Below, in pieces: positions 22,842 through 34,593 of a stretch of 64,000 nt of DNA. The DNA lies in contig CAJNOL010000439.1 in the NCBI GenBank assembly GCA_905250125.1, forward strand, positions 62,001 through 126,000, given 5' to 3'. The position numbers and the translations under genes were made by a program. Under the pieces are notes generated by a model, which had not been told where the DNA came from, searched no databases, and saw only the letters and a program-made list of their open reading frames with translations. The stretch is from Rotaria sordida (Eukaryota; Rotifera; Eurotatoria; Philodinida; Philodinidae). Positions within the stretch are counted from its first letter, which is position 1. Every line of letters starts with the position of its first letter.

Positions 22842-25234
22842 TATTGAATATCAATAGTATGAAAAGAAAAAAAAAAGTTCATCAATAACTTTGACTATAA
22901 AGCATATATATGAAGTTGGTCAGTCTGACCATACACTTCAGTTATTTATTTAACATGATTTTTTTAACAATTATAGTACTCATATAATGCCAACTATCTG
23001 TTATTGTTTCGATTGTGTACCTTATCCGAAACCGACATAATCAAGAGTCTACATAAACTATTTTTAGTAAAATATATTTTTATCAAACTTATTCACGATA
23101 AATGTTACTTGCTATTTGAAAGAGCAAGAAATACTGCTGTCAAAAATTTTATTAGAAATAAAAGGTCAAGAAAAATAGATAACCTGTCATGATCTATAAC
23201 TACGAATAGAGAATCTATCTATCTTAAGATTACATAAAGCAGAAACAACATATACAATTTTAGTAATTAAAAGGTCTCCTGTAAATATATCCTAAAACTT
23301 GCGTATTTTGTAATGCGTTGTTTAATATTTTCACTAGCTGCTCTTGCACTATAAATAGTACGATTAAGCGAGGACAATCAGTTTAGAACACCAAGCAGTC
23401 AGGTAAAAGTTATAATAAATGGAAAAGGTTGATAAAATTTAAGCTTATCAAAGGATTTTACGTTGACTCTTGATTATGTTAGTTTCGAATAAGATACACA
23501 ATTAAAACAACAAAAAATAGTTACCACTATACGAGTATTATAGTTGGTAAAAAAAAATCATATCATTTTGGATGTATTATAGAAGCTGCATGTTAAATAG
23601 ATAATTGGGGCATCCAGCGTACCCCATATATATATATTTGGGGTGGGTTTTTTCTCTGTCAAGGCTTTGAGAAATTTGTTTTTATTCATAGTTATTTTTC
23701 TCTTTCTTTATCCGATCTATACTTTTTCAAATACTTGATGACGAAAGTCGCTGAGTAAAAATTACGCATTTGATGTTATTTTTTTTATCTTCGCTTCTAT
23801 GCTTTTCTCCCGTATCACGCATTATCCTCATGCTTATTTTTTGTACACCTCGTCTGCACATTGCTGATTAAACCATAATCGACAGTTACATAGTGATGTA
23901 GAAATAAAACAAAACAAATCATTTTAGCGACTTGATCAAAAGGATTTGTTTGGACATGTTTTGCATTATTGGTGTAAGAATGTACTTTTTATTATGTGTG
24001 TGAATCAATATTGATTAGAAATAGTAAACAAATCACCAATCGTTTTGATATTCATGTCACACAATAACTGAAGCTAATTTAGCTTTAAGCGAAAATGAAT
24101 CAATATTAGTCATATAGTATACGATTATGAATCATATTTATATTGTTAAATAAAATATATTTAATAAATGATAATACTAACATTTTCAAACACAAAAGAA
24201 AAAGAGTTAGAATTGTATATAAATGTTTTTTTTCTTTATATAGAAATGTAGAGAAACACTGAAATACAATAACAATATACCTTTGTCACCCTTCCATTAC
24301 AGTGTTTGTCTATATTACTATCGAAAAAAAAAGAAAAAAACATGTTTATATACAATTTTAAGTCTTTTTCTTTTGTTTTCGAAAATGGTATGTTGAAAAC
24401 ATCGAAAGTTTACATGTCTTCTTTTTGAATAAAACTAGAAAAATGATAAACGAACTTGTATTACTAGGATTATGAATCATATATACTTTTATACAAGGTT
24501 TTCTTTATACTGCTTTGTTGAAAAGTTGTCGAATTTCAGTTTTATTAAAAATCAATAACAAGTGATGCTGTAGTAGTATGGGTATCTGAATAAAATTCAT
24601 TTAATCGTCGATCTATAATTATCTTCAGTTTTGATCACTTAAATAGTTTTTAAATGAACTTGTTGTTGAACATATAGATAATTAAATTCCTTTGATGAGT
24701 TATTCAATCTAGGATGTGGGTGTGACTCTTCTCTTCATTTATACCCACTAGTCACCCATCAGCAGTGCATGAATTAGAAAGTGTTGGAATTCTATTAGAG
24801 AACATTTGAAAATCAGACAACCACTTTTTCTAGATATATATATATATATCAAGATTTGGCAACGTGAGACGAAAATCTTGTTCTCATTCATTAGAATAGT
24901 TTTACATATAGTAACATGGGAATCATTCATTTTTCGTTTGATAGTTCTTGATGCAGTATACGCTGCGACACTAGTTTTCTTGGTAGACCAAAATAATAAC
25001 TCTAACATATCTGTAGGCTTTTTCAATTGTCGTATCTCCTTGCGTCTTCACTGTCAGCACAAAATGAATGATTGAATAAAATGCTTTTGCTTGTTTGCAT
25101 AGGCACCAAGGTTAAGTGTTATATTCTCTGATGAAAAACAAAAGAATTAAATATCGCTATTATAAGCAACTCATTCGTTAGCCAAATAAAAATAAAACAA
25201 AGCTAAACACTTCAATAATTCACATTTTTGCATC
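22842..25234. other. Intergenic, no supported gene
   Basis: Upstream flank of the C2 gene, then very AT-rich sequence. Contains an ACCCCA-(AT)n-TGGGGT palindrome at about 23621-23643, a weak GTGGGT hairpin at 24711-24757 and a short (TA)n run near 24.84 kb. The open frames on both strands around 24.8-25.0 kb overlap each other and look random. Confidence 0.5.
24711..24757. repeat. GTGGGT hairpin (diverged family member)
   Basis: GTGGGT at 24716-24721 pairs with ACCCAC at 24743-24748. A second possible pairing is GGGTG(T)GAC with GTCACCC at 24751-24757. The arms read GATGTGGGTGTGAC, close to other members of the family. Confidence 0.45.
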
Positions 25235-26300
25235 TTGAATGAGAAAAGGAGACAATCTAACGCATCATATTGTATGTTAAAACCAGAAATGAATTACTAC
25301 TCGATCTATTTGAATATTTTTTCATTATTCATCTTCTTCCTGCATTTCATGGTCTCAATACTTGTTTTAACAATCTTCTCTTCACTCATTCCATCCATGA
25401 ACGATCAGATCATTTCACTTTGTCTGTCGAACGATGATATTATTCCACAACAAATCAATCTATTCTTCTTGTATGTGTTCACTCTTTTGTCAATTCACTC
25501 AATTGCAATCATTTCCATTGTTTCGACTTTCTTGAATTGAAATCATGGTTGATGAACTCCGTTATCTTCTTAATCTTATTCACCTCGACTTGATCAAATA
25601 TTACTTTGTCGATTACCATGATAAAATGTATAAAAAGCTGATTGATACCATTTGAAGTTTATCGAAACTTATTCATTATCATTTGGATGTTTTTTTTTCA
25701 TAAAGGTTGATCAACAGCTATCATTTTCTGTACCATCGATCATCCCCACACATGTTTTCTAGACTCACTGTTAAATCTTTTGAAAAATACAACAACATGC
25801 TAGCCAAATCGACATATTCTTATTACGATCATGTGCACAGGTGCAATTACGAGTGTCTTAGAATTGAAGGATGGGCACTGACTCATATAAATGTCACTTG
25901 TGATCAAATTTAGTAGTGTCTCTCGTCAAAAACAGGAGTCGTTCAATGATTCAACTTGATTTACAAGGATATGATCTAGGATATCAAAAAGCTATGGTTT
26001 CATCATGAAGAGTGTGTTCAATTATGTTGTTCACAATTAGGACTTCAATATGAAGTGTTTCTCATTCAAATTGATAATTAAAGAAGCAGTCTGTATCTTC
26101 TCGATCGAATGACTTATCTCCATACATTGAACGTTTATTGACTGATTATTACTTAGCGAAGATGAGCTTGTCAATTGGTTGCAATATTGTTTGCTATTAA
26201 CATGGAAGATCGCAAGAAATTCAAGTTCGATCAGTTGTATTCAAATGTGAATTCGCTGATAATACATTTGATCAATTGGTTTTTATAGTTAAAGTTTGCT
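25235..26300 (+). pseudogene. Possible decayed gene of leucine-rich composition
   Basis: Several consecutive frames have coding-like composition but are broken by stops. These include a hydrophobic 101-residue frame at 25235-25540, a 35-codon frame from about 25545 rich in Leu/His/Asp (HLDL, DYHDKM), and a frame at 25707-25913 with Tyr and Cys residues. No splice arrangement I tried joins them cleanly. The mixture recalls the F-box/leucine-rich-repeat-like families common in rotifers, but I cannot name it. It may be non-coding. Confidence 0.25.
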
Positions 26301-26978
26301 TCAAAATTTTCATTTATAATTGTGTCATCATACAATTCATATTTCCAAAATTCGCCTAAGGTGTTCAATACCTAACTAGATAAGCACATTTTATACAAGA
26401 TTTATTCTACAAAAAAAAATGAAAATGATTAACAATAACTGATCTAATTTTTAAACGTTAGATTGTTTAATTACCATTCCAGCTGTACTGTTTTTAATTA
26501 TCAGATAAATGTGAATTAAATTAAAGAATGGCAATTCATTAGAATTTTCTTGTTGATGGTCAACGAAAGTTTCTTCATCAAAATTCTATAGTTGGATCAT
26601 TTTCTTCTGTCGTTCAAAAATTTTATATCATTCGGAACTCTCTACAAGAATTTATTCGATGCATTGAAATAGAGATTAATAATCAACTACTTTACTTTAA
26701 AACTTCGTATCTAATAAATTCTTTCTCAGTATTATATGCAAAATACTTTTATCGTCTCTCCTATTCGAAATACTCGATCTTTCTTATAACAATAGATGGC
26801 GTTTTATCAAAATAAAAATAAAATAAAATTCAAAAATTTTTTTTTTATTTTTCGTGAAAATTATTTTCTTTTAATTTTCTTATATATATAAAAAATCTTC
26901 ATAAAAGAACCGATTTAAAAGAATGTGCGGGTATAATGTAAAAATGAACAAACAAACATTGGTTTAATTCAATAAAAC

Positions 26979-27886
26979 ATGAATTGGACTCATCGTCGTC
27001 CGTTTCGAAATCAATTTATTTGTGGTGGAGTAAGTTTTTTAGTTTTTTTTTTACATCTGTTTAGATTGAATAAAAGATTTCTTTCAAGGGTATGAATAAA
27101 ACATCAATAAATCGTCCATTAACATTTCGTGAACATTTTTATGTTCCAAAACAAATATCTGATAAACCTATCGATGCTATTCGTCTTCAATTGGCTGATG
27201 ATGATTATGATAATCGTTCTCATCATCCATGTCCAGTTCATCGTCGAGAAGATTATAATTCTCATCGAAATCATCCATATATAAGAACATTTTCTGATCA
27301 TAATTCATCTTTACGACGAACACATTCATCTATTCATTCGATTTCAACCATTGAAACTGATTTTGTTCATCAGTAGATTCAAATATTTTTCTTTTCCTTA
27401 TTATAAATAAATTTTCTAGACGAGTATCAACAATTCATACATATCCATCATCACCTTCGATTGTAGAACGTCAACAGATCATTGATCAAGATAATTCGAA
27501 TGAACCCATTGTAATTGAAAATAATCAAATAAATAATAATCAAAATGACATGAATCAACCTATAAATATTCATATTCTTCAAGAACAACAACAACAACCA
27601 CCACCACAACAACAATCGAATCAATCAAATCAAGTAAATATTCAATATTATAAACAAAAAAGAAGACTTATTTTCTTTTGTTAAGTGTCGTACATGTCTA
27701 ATGCTTATTGAAATTGTTGATCAACAAGCTCAACAGATTCGACAATATACAGAACAAATATCTCAACAAGCTGATTTACTTGCTAAATTAGCTCGACGTT
27801 TTGCAGGAATTGAAGAAGGAATCGATGATCAAAATTCAGATAATACAACGGAACAACAGTCAGTTAATCGACCAATAACAAATTGA
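26979..27886 (+). CDS. Gln-rich protein of unknown function
   Basis: Four exons, 26979-27029, 27089-27372, 27420-27633 and 27686-27886, with short GT-AG introns of 47-59 bases. Together they are exactly 250 codons (249 residues). The N-terminus is basic (MNWTHRRPFRNQ). The middle is rich in His, Arg and Asp, followed by an Asn/Gln-rich linker with QQQQQPPPQQQ. The last exon begins CRTC and continues into a heptad-like helix (IVDQQAQQIRQYTEQISQQ), probably a short coiled coil, ending near ITN. No catalytic motif, signal peptide or membrane segment is visible. Consistent splicing and low-complexity composition suggest a real nuclear or cytosolic protein, perhaps regulatory; I do not recognise the family. 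Confidence 0.7.
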
Positions 27887-29467
27887 CTTTTTTTTCTCGA
27901 TTTAAATTCTTTTAGATTTTTATTTAATTCAATAGACTTTTTTTTTTGTATGAAAATAAATGATTTGTTAGAAGAATGAAAATATTTATTTCAAATTAAA
28001 TATATCAAATAAAAAATGAGAATTACGCATTAAACAAACTTATTTGATAATTCTTTAGTTTCCTTTTTCTTTTAATATAGAGAGTGTTCGAAATGTTGCC
28101 TATTAAAAAAATGTCTGTATCTTCATTCTATTTTGATCAAATAAGTTTGATAGTTGAGGAGATTTCAAATGTTTTATTTATAAAGCAAACGTTTAGTAAC
28201 ATGGTAAGAATTGTGACTGCATAGTATGGAAAAGAAGCAAAAAAAACATGGTTAATAGTATAATGTTAACTACAGGTACGAACAAAAAGAAAATTCATTC
28301 ATTTAAAGATGTAAATTTGCTTGTTATTGATAGATGTCTCTAGACAACACCGAAAATCATGATTGAATAAAAACAAAAACGTCATTGAGACACAATACTC
28401 AACTACACTTTAAAAAGTCCTTTCTCATTTAAACAACACAGACGGACAACAACTATAAGCGAACAGAAAGTTCATAACCATATCTGTTTGAGTCATTTAC
28501 TATTGAGAAATGACAATTGGAGAAGGAAAGTGAACGTTGTAGCTTTGTAGAAATTATGTTTTCTATTAAATCGAAAGAAAGTTTTGTTTCTTTGCACATC
28601 CCTTCATATACTGCTAGAGGAATGAAACGACGTTTCTTTCTTGCTTTTATTAATAGATGCATTTCACATCACCGTACTTTGTATGAAATAATAAAACAAA
28701 CAATAAATCCAAAATATTTCTAGATAATATATTGAATAACTGAGAAAGAAGTGTAGTTATCATATTATCATTACTGTCTTCAACATATTCCTGCCTACAG
28801 TGTAACACAAAACTGTTCCATCAAAAATTAGAAACTAATTGCATAATCTGTTAATAAAGTGTTAGTCATATAGAACAATTAAGCAGAAATCATCATTAGA
28901 ACTTTTCTAAAAAAAGAAACAATGTCACAGTTTTTTGTTGATGCGGTGAAAAGATGTTTATGCGATGTAAAATAATCTAAGTTTCTTTTCTTATGTATTG
29001 TGTATTTTCGCTGTCGTTTGTACTAGATAGTGATCAGAGAAATGATACTTTATGATTCTTATTTAGGTAGAAAAAATACATTTATAACTTCGAACAAATC
29101 GAAAACTGTTCTCTGTGTTGTTCATTAACATTCAAAGCAAGCGAATCAGTAAGAAATAAATAATTCATATTTTACATTGTCATAAGATTTAGTATTTCAT
29201 GCGCTTCTTAGGAATAACAAAAAAATGCTTGAAAAATGAGTAAAAATATGGTGGTCTATCGCTGCAAAGTGTCGAGAAGAAAGCATGAAAATCAAGCCAA
29301 AGATGCAAATGTTTGCATCATATTTTTATAAATGACGCTGAAAAATAATTGATGTCTTGCGATTAGTCATTATAGGAGTTCGATGTAGTTCACTGGTCAT
29401 ATATTGAGCGATGCAAGAATTCTGCATTAAGAAATTCGTTTTTTGATATAGTACTTCAATGGGATTT
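27887..29467. other. Intergenic, no supported gene
   Basis: AT-rich, with random-looking open frames on both strands (28.45-28.72 kb) that overlap head to head and lack domain features. Nothing else seen. Confidence 0.5.
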
Positions 29468-29510
29468 TGGGTGTGAGTGATATGGAAGAAATAAGATACA
29501 CTCACACCCA
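29468..29510. repeat. Perfect 12-bp GGGTGTGAGTG hairpin
   Basis: TGGGTGTGAGTG (29468-29479) is exactly complementary to CACTCACACCCA (29499-29510), with a 19-nt loop. A further CACACCCTAA word follows at 29519-29528. It is the best-preserved member of the hairpin family, about 265 bases beyond the probable stop of the GPCR gene. Confidence 0.85.
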
Positions 29511-29775
29511 CATCGATACACACCCTAACTGAATACTGAATTTCGAGTGTCTTATATGATTGAACCGTTCACCAACTTTGAATGGATTTTTATCAATATT
29601 GTACATTCAATTATTCTGATCATTTCGTAATCAAAAATCAAATATATTTTATTCAAGTTTTTTTATATAAATGAAAACAACAGTGAATAAAGGATAAATA
29701 ATGTTTTTTTAGTGATTAAATAAGAAACGACATTTAAAGCAACTGAGATACATTGACATATTATTGTTGATAAGT

Positions 29776-30346
29776 TTATTGAGGTGTGACAATAGGATTT
29801 TGTTGTGGTTGTTGTAANNNNNNNNNNNNNNNNNNNNNNNNNNNNNNNNNNNNNNNNNNNNNNNNNNNNNNNNNNNNNNNNNNNNNNNNNNNNNNNNNNN
29901 NNNNNNNNNNNNNNNNNAAAACGTTTCTTTCCTCGGATAAATAGTTGATCATGAAACATAAATAAGTAACGATGAATAGAACTCCATGCCATAATTATTG
30001 TAAATCCATTATATAGACCTATGTCTATAAACCACCATAAAATACATATAAAAGGTATTGATGGTTTTACATAACCAATACGTAAAAAATTAAGATGAAA
30101 AGGGACAGCCACTAATTCTATTATTAATCCAATGATGAGTAAAACCATCATAACTTGATTTATTAAATGACATCGAAAAGTTTTGTTAATTAAAAGATGA
30201 AAAAGTAAAAATAAAGAACATACGATTGATGGAATATCAAATAATAATAAAAGCCAAAATCGAATTGGACGTGTTATGGGCATCTCGGATTCATGAAATG
30301 CACCTCTATGATCATGATCATCAACAAAGGTATCATTGGTAGTCAT
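29776..30346 (-). CDS. Rhodopsin-like GPCR, interrupted by assembly gap
   Basis: The ATG at 30346 opens a short extracellular N-terminus with a sequon (NDTF), then three clear hydrophobic helices: TM1 from about residue 28, TM2 from about 58 and TM3 from about 95. TM3 ends in SIHRYLFMFH, where the usual D/E-R-Y is H-R-Y. The sequence then enters the 100-N gap. On the far side one frame reads QQNPIVTPQ and stops at 29776-29778; I take this as the C-terminal tail, so TM4-TM7 are missing in the gap. A frame that runs through the gap to 29663 is an artefact of counting 100 bases. Ligand unknown. Divergent peptide-receptor-like GPCRs of this kind are common in rotifers, which is my inference. Confidence 0.7.
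29818..29917. other. Assembly gap (100 N) inside the GPCR gene
   Basis: Exactly 100 N, so the true length is unknown. Roughly four transmembrane helices' worth of coding sequence should be here if the gene is intact. Confidence 0.99.
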
Positions 30347-33300
30347 TCTCTGAAATGAATAGAAATGAAAATATAAATAACAATTATGAAACTTTTCTGT
30401 TTATCATTTTAATCTTAACATGTTAATTACTATAATCAAGAAAAAAAAATTTTGACTTAGTTATGAAAATGATATTCATCTTAAATTGTATTTTTTTCAC
30501 ACCTCAAATTTTCTTACTTTCCTTTTTTTTGTATTTTTGAACTATTGAAAAATAATTTAGATGAAAACTATCATAATTATAGCACAATTATCTAAAAATA
30601 AAAGTAAGATAGAGTAAAAATATTTACTTGATGAGTTGATCACAATCATACGAATGAAATTGTTTTGTCTTATAGATGACACATGATTTTCTCAAGAAAT
30701 CGTCGTCATTGTTTTCTTTGTTTCACAAATATAACATTAATTTCATATCTATATTCTTCACATCAATACTTCCTCTAATGAATCGTCGCTTCGCACAAAA
30801 TAGCTTTCTAGAACATAATAATTTCTATACCGTACATCATTGATAGTTATATAATGTTTTCCATTGTAATACTATTATCTTTTTGGATGTAGAAATAAAA
30901 CATGCGTAGGATATTAAGACCGTGCAACATATTCTGAAAATCATCAACTTTTCTCTAAAAGGTTAATTTACCAGAATTGCAGGTCATGAAAATACACTTT
31001 TATAGCTTTTTTTTTTCTAATATATTATACTAAAGTAAATAAAGATGGTAATAAAATATCGTTTGAATTATGTTCTATCCATTATTTGAGACTAACTTCA
31101 GATACTATTACAGCTAAATATAATATTCAAAAATGATAAAAAATGTAAGAATTATTCACAAAATATTTGTCTACAGTTAAAACAACTTGTGCATCTGAAT
31201 TGATGTTACGAAGAATTTTCGAATGAAGTGGCATGTTAGACTGTGTTGAGCTTTTTTTTGTTGAAACTTTTCTTTTTTGAAGGGAGAAGCGGAATGAAGC
31301 GTTCAAAGTGTCGAAAAACCCTTAAAAAAATGATGCTCTAATTACAAAAGTATTTTTTCATATAATAGCAACAATACTTAATTAAAAAAAAGGAGCTCGG
31401 TCATGTCTTACATCTTAACATGTTCTTTCAAATAAAAAAAAGTTGAATATATAAAATGAAGATTCATAGAGAATTCTGGGTTGTGCGATCTAAAAAAGTA
31501 TAAACAGAAAAAAAACGAAAAAAATGTCCTGTTTTTTTCTAAAAAAAAACATACTTTTCAAGCAGAAGACGATGAAGATCATTTAAACAAAAAACAAGGT
31601 GTCAAACAGTAAATCAAGTTGTTTATGTTAGATTATAAACCTTGAGTTATCCTTCTATGCACTCATCTTAGTTTCCATTGTATTGACGCAAATCGACTTT
31701 TCTGAAGCGATTGCCTTAATCTATCTTTTAATTCTATTTTCTTTTCTATGCTTATTGTTCGTTAAAGCTGAAGTAAAAATGAATCTTTTTAGATCCAGAT
31801 ATCATCTCAATATTCATTCTTTTCAACAAGTAGCAGAATAGACTTGAGTGGAGAACAGTCGAATCAATGGAAAGAATAGGCAACTGCAGTATGTAGTAAT
31901 CTCGACGCTATTTTAATTAAAAATGAATTACATTCTTAGCGACGGAATTAAATGATGAAATAACAAGTTGCTAGTATTATATGAATTTTCCGGATTGAAT
32001 CACTAAGGTGATCGAATGACGAAAAATGTATAGGCTTCTAAATATCATTCAGTGCATTACTATGTTTTTAAGTGCATCTATTTGTAATTCTGGCTTCTGC
32101 GAAATATCATTTTATCTTTTTAAAATACAATATATATATAATTAACATACTCTGCAAACATTTTTAGCATCAAACTACATAATAAGCTGCAAACTTTTGC
32201 ATGTTTTTTTTCGATCGTTTTCCTCTCCTCACTTATTCTGTTGATGATCAGATAAACGTATCGATAAAAGTATAAGTTTTTTAAACAAAACTAATCTTAT
32301 AAAAGCTGTTACAAGCAAAAACTGTGAAAATGAGGATGTATACATTCCACTCAATCCTGGGATCTTTGCACGTGACTACAAGAGCATTGTGTAGCAGTTA
32401 TGTTTAGGGACGAGACATTCGAAATGTTATAGCTATGCATTATAGTATTTTAATGAAAGAAATGATTGTAATAGATTAATTAGTTGACAGAATGTTCTTC
32501 ATATTAGATAAAAATATCAATGAAATGGATAGAGATCTTTCTCATCTTTATGTTATCTGATCTCGATACTCATAGGATTAAAATAGAATAATTTAAAAGT
32601 TGACTTACATTTGATAAACTTTTGAGTAGAATAGATTTTGTATAAGTATTCAACGTTGTTGACGCAAATATAGTATTCGTTCATTAATTAATTCATTTTG
32701 AAAATTTACGTAACCAATAAACTAAAAACAAAATGTATAATCGATTGTGAAAATATAACCGATGTTAGGTAATTATCAGAAGTCATAATAATGTTGTATT
32801 GGACAAAGAATAGATAAAACTCTTTTTAATAATTGGATTCATTTCCTATGAAAATAATGTGAGATCGAATAATTTTGAAAGATAAAAACTTGTATGATTT
32901 GTGTTTTTTTTATTATAAAAGATGAACAATTAGAAACTGTCAATTAAAACTAAATCTGTTTGCACCAAGGACCATGAACTACGAATTCAAGAAAATCCAA
33001 GCTCTTTGGCTTTCTTCCTATAAAAGATATAGGATGAAAAATAAACTTTTAAACGTAGATAGTCGAATAATTTTTGATCACTATACAGAAAATCACCAAA
33101 TACTGACTAATCAAGTTCAGTAGAATAAAAATTTGTTTTTCTGAAAGTCTGTCAAAAGGAAACTCGAATGAACTTACAATTTGAATTTAGAGATGTTCGA
33201 TTATCCAGATAGAACTTGTAATGGAGAAATGGCATTAAAATAATCAAAAACTTAAATAATAATAATGATGAAAAACTGTCACAAAAAACCTCGAAAAATG

Positions 33301-33429
33301 CTTGCTGTATTAGACATTCAAACGATTAATTTAATGAAGATAAAATGATTTGATGTTTACAAAAAAACACATGTGTACAAATCAAACCATTTTTTGGCAT
33401 CGTAATAATTGCGTGACTTTGCACAAAAA
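30347..33429. other. Intergenic, no supported gene
   Basis: About 3 kb of AT-rich sequence with many homopolymer runs. It holds the upstream flank of the GPCR gene. No open frame or repeat I can support. Confidence 0.55.
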
Positions 33430-34294
33430 TCGTCGATCATCATCTTATCAAAATGTGATTTCCTACATATTACATGAGATTGAGTTGGAAATTTGTGGAC
33501 ACAACGAGGATATCTCTCTCATATCATTCTCCATTTTGGCTTCATTCGTCATCATCTTCCAGAGGTATAACAATTTTACTATATCTAGGAGATTCATTGT
33601 TCGGACGTTCCGTATCTCCAACTAAATTCAGTTCATCTTACTCAGTAGACTGAAATTTCTTATCTCTGAAAGAAGACAGTTGAGACTAATGACTATCGTG
33701 CAAAACAAGGAACGAGATATTCTCTTAACTTTCAATATACTTTCGGAGTCCAGGAAGTACGTCATTTCTTCATTAGAATGAGCCCATTTTATATTACATT
33801 CGGTGTACTCCTATTACATTCCAGGAGTGCGCGAGTACGTCGTTTCCCCTTTACTATCGTGATTTGTTTTTTAAAGAAAGGTCTCAAGTAAACGATAAAA
33901 ACATTTCAAATATCAAAACTCACTGTTTTTTCATAGAATCTCTCAGTTCTATGAAGTATTTTGACTAAATATATCCCTGAAAGAGACAACACAAAGGAGA
34001 AAATAAAAAGAAAAGAGTCACAAGAGTCGCTAGTCCCAAATGTCTTTTTGTAGATATAAAAAAAAACTTCGGTCTCCCTCGTAAAGTGAACTAAATTTCG
34101 TTGGACATACGGAACGCCCTAACAGTGAATCTCATATATGTAGTAAAATTGTTATACCTCTGGAAGATGACAATGAACGAAGCTAAAATGGAGGGTGATA
34201 TGGGAGAGAGATATCTTCCCTATGTCCACAAAGTTCCAGCTCAATCTCATGTAATTTGTATGAAATCACAGTTTGAAAAGATGATAATCGACGA
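33430..34294. mobile_element. Foldback/MITE-like element A with ~270-bp inverted arms
   Basis: The left arm, 33430-33697, is the reverse complement of about 34017-34294 at high identity, with short indels. It starts TCGTCGAT and ends ATCGACGA, separated by about 320 bases. The centre contains a diverged direct repeat around CCAGGA...GTACGTC at about 33.75 and 33.83 kb. No transposase is visible, so it would be non-autonomous. Open frames inside the arms are by-products. A GGGTGTG-family hairpin begins one base beyond the right end. Confidence 0.75.
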
Positions 34295-34295
34295 G

Positions 34296-34343
34296 GATGT
34301 GGGTATTCTGCTTTCATCCAAAAGTAACACGCATACCCACATC
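34296..34343. repeat. Perfect 11-bp GATGTGGGTAT hairpin
   Basis: GATGTGGGTAT (34296-34306) is exactly complementary to ATACCCACATC (34333-34343), with a 26-nt loop. It abuts foldback element A on one side and the ADP-ribosyltransferase remnant on the other. Confidence 0.8.
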
Positions 34344-34344
34344 A

Positions 34345-34593
34345 GATGAAATAACAAATCCAAATGAAGTATCAGTTATATATGAAATGATAATCGATAT
34401 AGATATTCTATCAACACCTTTGCACAAAATTGAAAGTGTTAATTCTGATGAAAAAGAAATTTTATTTTTCATGGAAGCAATTTTTCAAATTGGAAATGTT
34501 GACGAATTAAATAATCACATATACTGTATTAAGTTAATAATGATACGTATTGAAGGTGAGCTATGGAATAAAATAACTAATCATTTAAATTAA
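34345..34593 (+). pseudogene. C-terminal remnant of an ADP-ribosyltransferase domain
   Basis: About 80 residues ending in a stop. The frame reads through PNEVSVIYEM, STPLHKIES and DEKEILFFMEAIFQI, followed by a strand-rich tail (YCIKLIMIRIEG). The D-E-K-E-I-L pattern matches the E-x-E strand at the end of ART domains, and the preceding strand order fits. The N-terminal Arg and Ser motifs are missing: upstream there is a hairpin and a transposon instead of coding sequence. It is therefore probably a truncated copy, cut by or next to the element insertion. Assignment rests on my recognition of the rotifer ART family and should be checked by search. Confidence 0.55.
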
